Assembly: GCF_026210795.1 (NCBI RefSeq)
Contig: NC_089432.1
Coordinates: 4,898,001-4,962,000 of the forward strand
From: Rhizophagus irregularis
Lineage: Eukaryota > Glomeromycota > Glomeromycetes > Glomerales > Glomeraceae
DNA length: 64,000 nucleotides
Direction: 5' to 3'
The translations under genes were made by a program, and so were the position numbers. Positions 27,725 through 39,573 of this stretch are shown in pieces (positions within the stretch are counted from its first letter, which is position 1; each line of letters opens with the position of its first letter). The notes under the pieces are model-generated. The model was not told the origin of the DNA, made no database searches, and worked only from the letters and a program-made list of their open reading frames with translations.

Positions 27725-30700
27725 TTACCAGTTTGCATATTTGTCTATTATATAATAATTTTTTTTATCATACACTTCAAAAAATCCAACAGTTCTATCA
27801 ATACCAATTACTTCCACATATTGTAGAGGACCGAAGCAATCAAAAAATTTTAAATTTCCAATATTTTTCTCCAATTTTTTGATTTTTCGAATATATGCAA
27901 ACATTCGTTCTTGATTTTGCATATTATGGAGCATGAAATATTCAACTTGTCCAAAAGTCTCCTCTTCTTGTTCATCAATAGTTAAGTTAATCTATAATAA
28001 AATTTTCTGTTTAATATTTGAATGATATTTATAATAATTATAAAATCTAATTATCAATTTCTTACAGCGACACAATAATCATTTCGACTACTATCATTTT
28101 CTTTTTTCCACCATTTAGAAGATACAATATTGCCATCTTTTGTACGAAGTTTCCCATACTTCATATAACTTTCTTCAATGTCCTAAATAATAAATAATGA
28201 TATTACATCTGTAAAAGTATTCAAAAATAAATAAATATACAATGCAAAGTAGTTATAATTAAAAATTACTCTAATATCCCTGGCATTTTTTTGGAATATA
28301 GCTGCATAGCATTGCTTTAATTTTATAGCCTCATTTTTTGTTAGTTTACAATTAACACACGGAGAATAAAATTCATACTGATTATCATATACAATACTAG
28401 ACTTTACCCTATGCGATGGCCATGCTTTTTCCTTTTCTTTGAAATTGGAAAAAACTTTTTCATCATACGTTGGTAAAAATTGTAGATACTTAAACCTTTC
28501 TTGCAGCAACACATTATTAATTAAATTCACATATGGAAGTTTTCGAGAGCTAATAAGTGGAATTAACATTCCACAATACCTTTCCATCGGAAATTGCCAA
28601 AATCCACGACAAGGACCAAGATCTTCAATACAATCTCCTATATGCAGAGAGTAATGAAAAGAAATTAAATACACCGGCAATCTTTCTCCTTCTAACCCGT
28701 ATGAACTATTATTATAAAAAGACATGTTAATTAATGTATAAAATATTATTATATAATTCCATAAAGATGATACCTTGCATAATGATTATAAAATTGTATC
28801 AATAAATTTCGGATTTTATCTAGATCTTCAAAATCTATTCGAGGTTGAATACATAACTGAACAGCTTCAACAAAATTTGACCATCCTAAGAAGTAACTAT
28901 TATTTTAAATTATTTAAATAAGCTTTCCTATATTATCAATTTTTTAACAATTAACTCTTTTTATTTATTATTACCTTTGTGGCAGCCTTCCTTTTAATAA
29001 TGGTAAAGAAAATAAAATAATCCAATTTGCCCATTCCACAGCTTTAAACCCAGCCGAATGTTTAATGATATTGCGTGGAGGACGTCCAATATCAGATGGC
29101 ATATTAGATCTATTTTTTTCCATGATTTCACCAATTTCAATCCATGTTTTAGAACTTATTGTATAATTATTTGAATTCCGTTCATCATTTTTTGGATAGA
29201 ATTTTCCTATCCAATGTCGAAACATGTGAGGTGCAATGTTTTCAAAAAAAAGGTGCATTATATCCACTGGAAATGAACGCGGAAATTTTATAGAAGATAA
29301 CTCAAATAATATACTCTTTCCTTTAATTCCTAATTTTTTTTTATTAAACAAGAATTTTAAAAATTCAGAAAATATATTAATCAATTTTACTATGAGTTTA
29401 TTTAAAATATTGAACTAACCGCAGTTACGTATATAAGTTTCTCTACGATCTCCTTTCAGATGTTCTATTTGATTTATGCTAGTCAGCATCTCATCATGTG
29501 TTCGAATTGGTAATCGTATAGGATCAATATTTTGTTGTAATGGATAATATACATGTCTATTCATTTCATTTAAAGTTCCTCGAAGATTACAGAATCTGCA
29601 ACCTGAATATGAATTATGTCCCGTTAAATATAAAATTTTTGAAAGAGCAGGAAGATCTCCAGTCCAAGCTAATATGTGAGCACGTAAAGTAAAATATTCT
29701 TTTTTGTTTCCATCATAGCATAATATTCCATCTGTAAATACAAAAATATGATTAATAAATATTATATTAATTATTATTTTTCATATTTTTTAATATACCT
29801 TGTAACAATTTCATCTCTTGAATTAATGGATAGAGAAATGAATTAAAATCTTGAGGTTGTTTTGGCCCTGGGATTATTAATGTTACCATTAAATTTTCTT
29901 TTTTTACCCTTAATTCTTGAGGCAAATTATTATTTATAAAAAGAAATACCCAACAGTCATCAGTTTTTTGTCGAAATATTTGATAACCGTCACAAGATGC
30001 AGTAAATGCAACATCTCTAGGATCGGGAAAATATGCATCATTTAATAACTCTTTATAAATCAGCCCATCAAAAATATCACCTATGTCCCTATGAACAAGA
30101 TCTCCTATATTATTAGTATAGTTATGCCTATATAATAATTCTTTGGATCTTTTAGAGTTTTTAAATTGAAGCTTTAAACGCTCAATTATAGAGACAAAAG
30201 GTAAATTTTTTCTTGATTTACCATTACTATAATATCGGTCCTCTTTACAAAATTTACACTTTCTTTCATTTTCTAAAACTCCTACGAACGCACAACATGA
30301 ATTGACACACATATCGTATATTTTTGGTTCAATTCCTACTATCGAACCAAGTATTTTTTTTATTTTATTTAAGCTCATTTTATTTCTATTGAAAGCTTTA
30401 TATATATTATTAAATGCAGCTTCAGAAAAATTAAAATTTGATTTCACATATAAAAGCCTTAATCCTTCAAGCAATTCATCAGAAATAATTGTATTATCTA
30501 AAAAATTTATCATTATTGTTAATAAATAGTTAATGTATTTAAATACTATTAATAATTTATTTTGGAATTCACCTTCTTCATTATCAGCATTAGAATTTAT
30601 GTTATCAGATTCTGATTCATTTTGAGAATCAGAAATTGAATCATCATTTTCATAATAATAATAATGATCATTTTCATAATTATTAGTTTTCTCATTTTCT

Positions 30701-31038
30701 TCATTTTGGAAACTAAAATCATCATTAGTTTCTTCTGGAATTTCTTCATTATCACACATTTCCATATATGATCGTTCATTTTCTTCTTCATTATCACTTG
30801 TCACCATAAATGATCGTTCATTTTCTTCATACAAGTCTTCTTCACGTAAGTTTTCTTCGTATAAATTTTCCTCTTCAGAATGATAAAAATTTTCTTCAGG
30901 ATGAAGTCTTTGGTATTCATCTTCTAGAGCTTGTGCCTCTTTTTCTTCTAATAAATGTCGAGCTACTGTTGTCCTATGAAGTACTCTTCCCCTACCATTT
31001 GATAAATTTAAACAATGTTTACATTCACACTTAGGCAT
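27725..31038 (-). pseudogene. tnp2/CACTA (Plavaka-like) transposase, 8 exons, one frameshift
   Basis: Exons by reading (minus): 31038-30573, 30497-29799, 29731-29420, 29329-28975, 28896-28774, 28705-28270, 28182-28066 and 27992-27725. Phases agree across all introns. The product is about 925 residues. It starts MPKCECKHCLNLSNGRG, then an acidic Glu/Asn region. A CxxC motif (CKFCKED) follows, then SCDGYQIFRQ, VTLIIPGPKQPQDFNSFLYP, LRAHILAWTGDLPALSKI, SGCRFCNLRGT and FPVDIMHLFFENIAPHMF. The IPGPK...FLYPL and ALSKI...C-x2-C segments are the hallmark of tnp2-type transposases of the EnSpm/CACTA and Plavaka group, which cut and paste DNA elements. The last exon carries one extra base near 27962, so the C-terminal ~75 residues are out of frame. 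No terminal repeats were found. It may be a mobile element, or a gene family derived from one. Confidence 0.8.
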
Positions 31039-31758
31039 AATTTCAATTAGGAAAAAAATATATTTATTTAATGGTTTTTTAATTTAATAAAGTTTATTAT
31101 ATGTATTTGGAGAGTTTTATCACATATAATTTGTTAGTACTTTCTTTGAATTCGCTTTCTTTATATATATATTCGAGAGTTTGGTATATTATCCCGACAC
31201 TCTAAATCCCGACATTTCATAAGCCCGACACTTAATAAGCTCGAAATACAAATATCGAAATGAAAAATCTTGAAATTTATTATAACTGATTTCATAATGT
31301 ACGGGACTTAGCAAATTTTAAAGAACTCGAAAATATTCGGTAATATTCGGTAAAGCTCAAAATAAACTCTAAAATTAACGTATAACATAATTACATTATA
31401 TAGTATATACAATTATACTTTATACTACGCCATCATATATATGTGTATATGTCCCGTGTTATATATCTTTTCTACAATAACCCGACTAGCCGAGTAACCC
31501 GAGTACCCGACAATCCCGACAATAAATGATGGGCTGAGATCCGTCCTTTTAAAGTGTTTGTGCCCCTATGATCGCTACATATAGGCAGGTCATGTTTCAC
31601 ATTGTTTCACGTATCTGTTTACACGGGGGACGTACGCGATTTTAATTTATCACCTGATGTTAATAAACCCTAGTCATCATAAAAATCCACGTATTTTTCC
31701 TACTTTTTTCTCTTTAACATTTATACGTTTACGATACGTTCGATACTTTTACGTGACT
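31039..31758. other. Gene-free stretch between divergent genes
   Basis: It holds 'cccgacactct', 'cccgacattt', 'cccgacactt' repeats (31192-31245) and a second cluster near 31482-31530. A ~50-bp segment (31313-31365, 'cttagcaaattttaaagaac') recurs at 22388-22430. It is the shared upstream region of the minus-strand transposase and the plus-strand gene at 31759. Confidence 0.5.
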
Positions 31759-33514
31759 ATGAGCAATAATAATGATCTCCAAGAACAATTGGACCTTATC
31801 AAGAAACAAAATGAAGCTTTATTGGAAAAAATAAAGTATGTGTATGAAAAATAAGGATTTTTATGCAACTCTTCATAAATTTTATTAAAAAAAAATTTAT
31901 TTTCAGTTCTCTGGATAGTACTTTTTCGTTTCCCACAACAATAACAAGTTATAATAGACCTTCTACAGCGTTAAGTTTCCAAAGGCCTTCCTCCACAGCG
32001 AGTACGCGAAGACCCTCCACGTCATTCACAGCGAGTACGCGAAGACCCTCCACGTCGTCATCCATAACTTCTGTTGCTGTAAGCCCTTCCACATCATTCA
32101 CAGCGAGTACGCGAAGACCCTCCCCGTCGTCGTCCATAACTTCTGTTGTTGTAAGCCCTTATTATTATTACTGTATTTAATTATTTAAGTTATTTATTTA
32201 TTTTTTAAATATATCATTAAAAGACACATAGTTTTATACAAAGGCCAAAAAAGAAGTATATTTCAAAAGCTGATATGTTAAACGCGTTAAATATTTCGAA
32301 TGAAGTGTATACGACATGTGTGGTGCGTATATACATAAATAATTTGGTTATACAAAACAAGACTTTAATAATCAATAAAACTAGGCTGCAATGCGCATAT
32401 GCGCTGATTATCAGCTTGAATACAATTATGCCTATAAAGACATTCCTAAGAACATTTTATTCAAAATAATCGAAAAGGTAATTTTTATTTGTTTTATAGA
32501 TTTTTTTTTATAAATATAATGAAATAATAACCTTTTCTTAGTTTAAATTAAGAACGAAAGACTTACATATACCGTTCGGCTTTAATGATTGGTTTGCGTA
32601 TGAATTGTTAAAAAAACACGTCCAACATGTCCGTGAGTATATTTGTTTTTTCTTTTTTTTTTAAAAAAAAAAGAAAAGATCAAAAATCTAATTTATATTT
32701 AATTTATATTAATGAAAGGCGATCATAAAGCCAAGAATAGAAACGGATATTTTAAGAAAAGGAATCAAGACGAGGAAGAAGAAGAAGTTAGAAATGAGGA
32801 ACAAGAAGAAGAGGAAGAAGTTAGAAATGAGGAACAAGAAGTAGAGGAAGAGGAAGAAGTTAGAAATGAGGAACAAGAAGAAGAGGAAGAGGAAGAAGTT
32901 AGAAATGAGGAACAAGAAGAAGAGGAAGAGGAAGAAGTTAGAAATGAGGAACAAGAAGAAGAGGAAGAGGAAGTTAGGAATGAGGAACAAGAAGAGGAGA
33001 TTAGAACTGTAATAATCAGAATTGAAGGAAACGAAGAAATCCGAAATAGAAATGAAGAAAATGATGTTGAAGACGAAGATCAAGGTATAATTATATTGTA
33101 ACAAATCAACCATAGGAAATGACTTAATTTAATGTTTGTGATTAATGTTTGTGATTTTTATTATTTAGCAAAAAAACGAACCGGAGAACCTATGAAAAGT
33201 AAAATTTTTTTTTTATAAAATGATTATATTTTAATTTAAATAAAAATAATTAAATGTATTTTTTTTTCTATTAATAGAGGATTCAAACAACAAACGATTG
33301 AAAGTTACAAGTAAAATTACAAGTAAAAAAATTTTTTATAATTAATTAATTTAAATAAAATAACTTTTAATATTTTTTCTTATTTATTACATTAGACGGA
33401 CGAAGCCTGCGTAGAAGACCTATGGCCGTTAATAAAGAAGAGGTCAATCGTAGTGCCAGTGGGGTTGTTAGTACCAGTAATAAGAACAATAAAAAGAAAA
33501 CCAAGAAAAAATAA
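31759..33514 (+). pseudogene. Eight-exon basic, repeat-rich protein with one frameshift
   Basis: Exons 31759-31835, 31907-32150, 32224-32477, 32542-32632, 32719-33084, 33169-33198, 33278-33310 and 33396-33514. All junction phases agree. The order is: a short coiled-coil start (LQEQLDLIKKQNEALLEKI); a Ser/Thr/Pro/Arg repeat (ASTRRPSTS units); a conserved block RPKKKYISKADMLNALNISN; LQCAYAL; FGFNDWFAYELLKKHVQHVR; six Glu-rich units (EVRNEEQEEEEE); and a Lys/Arg-rich tail. It resembles an orphan multigene family of these fungi; function is unknown, though the basic tail suggests a nucleic-acid or chromatin context. Exon 3 is out of frame by one base around 32400-32410, after which the expected frame (YNYAYKDIPKNI) resumes. 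Exon 2's repeat unit includes the splice-donor sequence, so a second donor-like GTAAGC lies inside the exon at ~32080. Confidence 0.75.
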
Positions 33515-33995
33515 TCATTTACTTTTTTTTATAAACTAAAATAAAAAATGTTTTAAATTTGTAATGTTCGCAAATAATCACCAGCCTCTATAAAAAATTT
33601 CATACGTTATAGCGTATTTTCTATAGATACGGTATTTTTTTATATTATTTTTATTATAAATTTTACAACTTTATGAACTTTATATTAAATACTACATTTT
33701 AAACCCATATGTTTATAATGTATACTTCGACACTAGTATGCACTACCCAAAAATTTACTGATGTAAAGAAAAATTCACAAGAATTTTCATTAATACTGTT
33801 TAATTTTTAAGTTCAAAGTCCGATTGATAATACTGTTATACTGTTTAATTTTTAAAGCTCAATTATAAATCAAATTTAATAAATTAGTATTAAGATTTTA
33901 ATTTAAAGATTAAGCAGTATCAAGGAATATTCTCGCGAATTTTTCTTGATACTGCTTAATTCTAATTAGCTAATTTAGTACTAATGTTTTAATTT
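33515..33995. other. Gene-free stretch with 'gttcgcaaataatcaccag' relic
   Basis: 33563-33640 matches the flank and unit of the 54-bp array at 44.8 kb ('gttcgcaaataatcaccag...catacgttatagcgtat'). At 33913-33958 a single palindrome has arms 'taagcagtatcaag' and 'cttgatactgctta'. No gene is seen. Confidence 0.5.
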
Positions 33996-34002
33996 AAAAA
34001 TT

Positions 34003-34960
34003 AAGCAGTATCAAGAAAAATTCGCTCGAACTTTTCTTGCCATTGTTCGAAGTATACCATTGTTTTTTTTTAAAGCAATTGATTAAACAATGGCAAGAAA
34101 AATTCGCTCGAACTTTCTTGCTATTGTTCAAAGTATATCATTGTTTTTTTTTAAAAGCAATTGATTAAATAATGGCAAGAAAAATTCGCGCGAACTTTTC
34201 TTGCTATTGTTCAAAGTATATCATTGTTTATTTAAAGCAATTGATTAAACAATGGTAAGAAAAATTCGCTCGAACTTTTCTTGCTATTGTTCAAAGTATA
34301 CCATTGTTTTTTTTCAAAGTAATTGATTAAACAATGGCAAGAAAAATTAGTTCGAATATTTCTTGCCATTGTTTAACTCAAGTCTATTATTGTTTTTTTT
34401 AAAGCAATTAATTAAACAATGGAAAGAAAAATTCGCTCGAACTTTTCTTGCTATTGTTCAAAGTATATCATTGTTTTTTTTTAAAAGCAATTGATTAAAT
34501 AATGGCAAGAAAAATTCACGCGAACTTTTCTTGCTATTGTTCAAAGTATATCATTGTTTATTTAAAGCAATTGATTAAACAATGGTAAGAAAAATTCGCT
34601 CGAACTTTTCTTGCTATTGTTCAAAGTATACCATTGTTTTTTTTCAAAGTAATTGATTAAACAATGGCAAGAAAAATTCGCTCGAACATTTCTTGCCATT
34701 GTTTAACTCAAGTCTATTATTGTTTTTTTTAAAGCAATTGATTAAACAATGGCAAGAAAAATTCGCTCGAACTTTTCTTGCCATTTTTCAAAGTAGCATT
34801 TTTTTTTTAAAGCAATTGATTAAACAATGGCAAGAAAAGTTCGCGGCTCGAACTTTTCTTGCTATTGTTCGAAGTATAGCATTGTTTTTTTTAAAGCAAT
34901 TGATTAAACAATGGCAAGAAAAATTCGCTCGAATTTTTCTTGCCATTGTTCAAAGTATAT
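34003..34960. repeat. Palindromic hairpin array 2 (about 12 units)
   Basis: The same unit as array 1. The first hairpin is a chimera: its left arm is 'ttaagcagtatcaag' and its right arm 'cttgccattgtt', so the arms only pair in the core. A four-unit block (about 34081-34400) is repeated almost exactly at about 34415-34730, a higher-order duplication. The open frame 34693-34986 is a read of the repeat. Confidence 0.93.
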
Positions 34961-35218
34961 TTTTTGCAAAAACCGAAGCCCTTTAAAACGAAATATAGCC
35001 AAAGCGCAATTAATCCGCAGTACTGTGATACCACAATTAATTGCATTATTGCGGAATTGCGAATATCTGATATATGAACTTTAAACTCCGTAATATCTGC
35101 AATCAATACCCAGAACAAATGTTATGCCAATTACTGTAAGCCAAAGATACCGCGGTTCTATATGATCACGTGAAATTTATTTTTGAAATTTATTTATACA
35201 TACAGTTTACAGTAGGAT
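34961..35218. other. Gene-free spacer
   Basis: It contains 'gcgcaattaatccgcagtac' and 'ccacaattaattgcattatt', two loosely similar pieces, and no ORF of note. Confidence 0.35.
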
Positions 35219-35400
35219 CGGGGAATTAGAAACCGTGCCCAGAAAACGGGGCTGCTTAAAAACCGCGCTCAGAAAACGGGGCTGCTTCTTTTGTGCCATT
35301 AATTTGGGGCTGCTTAAAAACCGCGCCCAGAAAACGGGGCTGCTTCTTTTGTGCCATTAATTTGGGGCTGCTTAAAAACCGCCCCAGAAACGGAGCTGCT
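35219..35400 (+). repeat. GC-rich ~57-bp tandem repeat
   Basis: Units combine 'aaaaccgcgcccagaaaacg', 'gggctgcttcttttgtgcc' and 'attaatttggggctgctt'. About three copies are present, with the first and last incomplete. It is much richer in G+C than its surroundings. Confidence 0.85.
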
Positions 35401-35559
35401 TAAAAGGAAACCTATTACATCATGATTTAAACAAATTATGTATATATATATTCTTTGTGCCATTAAAAATTAATAACAACTTTCGAACAATACATACGCT
35501 CAATACAATACATTCTTTTGCTATTTAAACTGTCTTCCTGGAAATAATTAAATAATTTT

Positions 35560-35910
35560 CTTTTTTCATAATTTTTCATAAATTTTCCTCTATCATAAAA
35601 TTTTCCTCCATCATAATCATAAATTTTCCTCTATCATAATCATAAATTTTCCTCTATCATAATCATAAATTTTCCTCTATCATAATCATAAATTTCCCTC
35701 GTTCATAAATTTTCCTCCATCATAATCATAAATTTTCCTCTATCATAATCATAAATTTTCCTCTATCATAAATATAAATTTTCCTCTATCATAAATTTTC
35801 CCCTTTCATAAATTTTCCCCTTCATAAATTTTCCTCTTTCATAAATAAATTTTCCTTTTTCATAAATTTTTCTCTTTCATAAATAAATTTTCCTCTTTCA
35901 TAAATTTTCT
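35560..35910 (+). repeat. ~23-bp tandem repeat 'cataaattttcctctatcat'
   Basis: Roughly fourteen units decaying toward the 3' side ('ctctttcataaataaattttc'). It ends about 25 bp before the start codon of the gene at 35932, so it occupies its promoter or 5' UTR. Confidence 0.9.
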
Positions 35911-35931
35911 TCTGAACATTCTTACTTACAA

Positions 35932-37276
35932 ATGATGAATGTTAATCAAGAAGTCGATCAAGAAGTAGCAACAAGTCAACATCAAGAGGTGAATGTTCAA
36001 GAAGTAACATCAAGCCAAAATAGTATGTAGAATCATATATATAATTTTTATAATTATTAAATAAAATTTTTATTAAGAATAAACGTTTATTTCTGTTTCA
36101 ATTCTAGAATCGAACATTGTAAAATTTGTTGTAGATATAAATAAAAATATGGAAAGCCTTGGTATAAATTCTCTTAATATATCATCAAACCAAGAAGCAA
36201 TTTTAGATAGTAAAGAATTCAGAATTTTTAAAATACTTTTCAATAAAGAAGAAAATACAATTTTACAAGCAGCAAATGTAGCCCCGGGATCTAGTTCAGT
36301 AAGTTCATCAACAGCAAGAACCACTGATTTAAGATCATTCTTAACCGCGCCGGCAATCGAAATGGCAAAAAATCTACACAAACTCCTATTATATTTTGAT
36401 AATCTACCAACTATTCCTCCTACAATGAATCCAAACAATATTGACGTTAAATTGTATATTAAAAAGTTGTTAGAAAAGTTAAGTACTTTAACAAAGGAGG
36501 AGTTTGAAGCTGAAATTGAGAATCAAAATAACAAGGATTTTTTAAAAGTTTATTATTCAGAGGAGGAAGAAGAGAAAGTAGTAATTGATTTTCAGAATGA
36601 ACTAAATTTTCCTGAAATCATTTCAGAAACAAACCTCTTAAAGCTTGATTCAGATTTTGATATTATAAAAGAAAATACTATAAAAACGTTAGTTAATCAT
36701 TTAATAAAAGTTTATGACAAGATTCTTGAAGAGCATATCGAAACGGAAATAAGAAGAAGAAGAAAGTTTAGGGGATATGTAAATTTTCTTATGATATATC
36801 AAAAAATAGAGGTTTATTGTAATTTATATAAGACTAGAGCTAGGGGAGAGACGATTAAAAATCAAACGAATAAAAAAATAATTGAATATAGCAGTTCTAG
36901 CAAATTTAAAACTCAAGATATATCAATTTTTATAAAAACAGGAAAGAGAATTGAAAAGTTAATTAGTCTTTCAAATCGTGAATGGGGAATTATTGACGCT
37001 TTTCCAAATTTAGACATAAATTTTTTCAAATCTACAACAAGTAATGCCGCGTATGAAGTTTGGCTCAAACTCATTGAGACTGGACTCATTATGACCAAAG
37101 AAGAGGGACAAACAATTTATAATTATAAAAAAATTGAAGAGAATTATTTAAGGGAATATAAGCTTCAGAGAATATATAAATCGATTCAAGCGAGCGATCA
37201 TGATGATACTGGTTCTCCGAGATACTACTTCAACGAAGATGACGACGGTGATAATGATGAAATGATGATTGACTAG
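35932..37276 (+). CDS. Two-exon protein of unknown function (419 aa)
   Basis: Exon 1 is 35932-36022 (MMNVNQEVDQEVATSQHQEV), a GT-AG intron spans 36023-36107, and exon 2 is 36108-37276. The junction keeps the frame (KSNIVKFVVDIN). The protein is mostly helical in appearance, Lys/Glu/Ile-rich. It has a low-complexity start, an acidic segment YYSEEEEEKVVIDFQ, a basic patch EIRRRRKFRGYVNFL, a conserved-looking REWGIIDAFPNLDINFF and an Asp-rich C-terminus (DEDDDG-like). I do not recognise a domain and see no signal peptide or membrane segment. The reading frame is intact. It lies just after the 23-bp promoter repeat, with about 900 bp of empty DNA downstream. Confidence 0.75.
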
Positions 37277-38188
37277 TGATTTCATTTTTTTTTCTTCTAT
37301 TTTCGTTTTTTTTTGGTTTTTTGAATATCTCTATCTATTAGAGATCCTTTTTTTTTTATAATTCTAATAATTTCAACTGGGTTTTGTCGGGCGATTTTTT
37401 TTTTGGAAAAATCTATTGTGTTATAGTTAAGGTCAGTGTGCGTTGGCATTATAATTGCGTTTAGGGACAGTACGTTGAATTATAATTACGTTAGGATTAG
37501 GGTCAAGATGTTTGGTTTATGGGATTATGTAATAAAATCATTGTATTTTAACAGTTAGATAATTTCTTTATTAATATATAATAAAATACATTGCTATAGT
37601 TGAAATTTTATAGTGACAAATAGTTATTCATCACCATCTGATTATGGTGATAAATGGTAATTTATATAAATGACGTGATATAGAATTTGTTTATTTTATT
37701 TTATTTTATTTTAAGGATTTTAAGGTAAGCCAGGAGAATACATTGATAATTTTAAGCTAATAAATTATAAAAACACACAATGTAGAATCGTCGCCCAATA
37801 AATCGAGCCCTGACTAGAACTATATAAAAACTATTCTAAAACCCAACCGAAGTAGAATAGGTAATAAAAGTAATAAAACGCACAAATAAACAATCGAACA
37901 ACAAGTGCAGACCCGTATTTTCCTTTCAACCCATAAGATAAGGTTGCCACCTGTGAATACTGTAAAAGGTGGAGTGGTTAACGCTATTTTAAGTTGTTAA
38001 ATTTGTAAAAACAAAAAGAGAACAAATCACATAATAGTGAAAAAAAAGAAAAACCTAAGTTATTATATAACTATAATACTATATATATAAAAATACGAAA
38101 AATTTCAATACTATAAAGTGGTGAAAAAAGAGGACCAATATATCTATAAATATAAAAAAGAGGGAGAGCATCTAATAAAATGAAATTA
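37277..38188. other. AT-rich gene-free stretch
   Basis: A near-repeat 'cattataattgcgtttaggg' and 'gaattataattacgttagga' (about 37448-37500) and 'ttattttattttattttaag' are the only patterns noted. The rest is unremarkable. Confidence 0.4.
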
Positions 38189-39573
38189 TTAGTTCGAACA
38201 AAAATTAGTAACCAAGGCTGAATCTTCAGTAAAATGATGAAACCTTTTCCTCATATGGAGATTGTAATGCAAGTCCGAATTAAAATTCCTAGTGGCTGAC
38301 CGTTTAAGTTGACGAGGCGCCTGATGAGTAACATATTCCGGTTCATATAGTTTATTATGCCGTACTGTGAGAGCAAGATGGAGACCGCTTTCGTCCATTG
38401 TTTCTTCTAAAATTTGTAACTGTTTGATATTGAAATCAGGGTCGGTAGCGCGACCTTTTTGTTTCTTTTTTCCTTTTGTCGGAGGTAAGGAAGATGATGC
38501 AATAGGAGAATGTTGTCGTCTCAAGTATGTGTGATAATCATAACAAACGTTTTGATAATGAGTAAGAGCGATAGTCAAATTATCGCGATAGAGAGCGATT
38601 TCAGTAGTAGTCTTCCCATTGAACTTTCAAATCATCGATGCGTGTCGCAAGTTGAGTTTCGCGATCTCGTGTAGCTTTATAGCTCTTATTGCAGCAATCC
38701 ACTGTTTACTACCCACTGTTTACTACCCACTTGTCTTGTAAGGGTCGAAGGGTTTTCTTTTCATTATGAGATAACGAAGAATGTAGCTTGCCATCCTTAT
38801 ACATGGGCTCTTCGGGAACAAACGGATAGGAACGGGATTAGAAACCGTATTAGCTTTATCCGATTTTTTTTAGATTTCTTGGTCGTGGTGGCTTTAATGG
38901 CCTCAATTTCAATAATCTACTGTTTGCTACCAACTTTCAACGGTTGAAGATTTTTCTTATCTTTCTTAGATAATTTAGAATATGTAAGACCACCCTTGTA
39001 GATAGGTTCATCAGGGATAAATGGGATAAGATGGAGGGGAAATTGACCATCTTTCGAAGTAGTATTAGATGAAGAAGAACCAGAGGGATCAGCAAAAGCA
39101 ACTGAAGTATTGACGACAGGTGTTGAATTATTGTCGTCCGTTGGAGATTTAATAATGTTGTCCTCGATCGATGATGATGCCATTTTGTTATCTCATAAGA
39201 CGGATCAAATATAGATCCATGGACATTTGAATCGAAGTATTTAGCAATATAGTAGTACTTCTCGTTGCACTTCGGGTAGTGTTGAGGATTCAAGGAACGG
39301 TAGCTGAAAAGTATAGTAACGCTGTAGTGGAACCTGAAATTTCTTCTTATATTTCAAATGCATAATCGGCTTTCTGAAATTTTGTGATTGTTGAAATAGG
39401 AAACCTTTTCTTTTTGACGCTAAAAGTTTATCTTCAAGTGAGGCGTCAGCTGTAAGATCAGACTTATGAAAAACTTGCCTACATTTGCGTTCAAATCGTG
39501 CTTGTTGTCTTTTCCGGACATTTGGATTGTCGCTGTTTTGAAGATTAAAGTTGAAAAAACGACCTTTTTTCAT
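38189..39573 (-). pseudogene. Decayed gene of an orphan family (three open pieces)
   Basis: Minus-strand pieces in changing frames: 39573-39241 (MKKGRFFNFNLQNSDNPNV, basic), 39183-38917 (MASSSIEDNIIKSPTDD, then FIPDEPIYKGGLTYSKLSKK) and 38578-38189 (ALTHYQNVCYDYHTYLRRQH, ending near RSATRNFNSDLHYN). A second broken copy of the FIPDEPIYK block lies at about 38830-38740 (read FVPEEPMYKDGKLHSSLS), so that segment is duplicated. Stops and frame changes separate all parts. The function is not recognisable. Confidence 0.55.

Noticed and set aside
32709-33113. 134-aa Phe/Leu-rich membrane-like protein on the minus strand
   Set aside because: Shadow of the Glu-rich repeat in the plus-strand gene exon 32719-33084.
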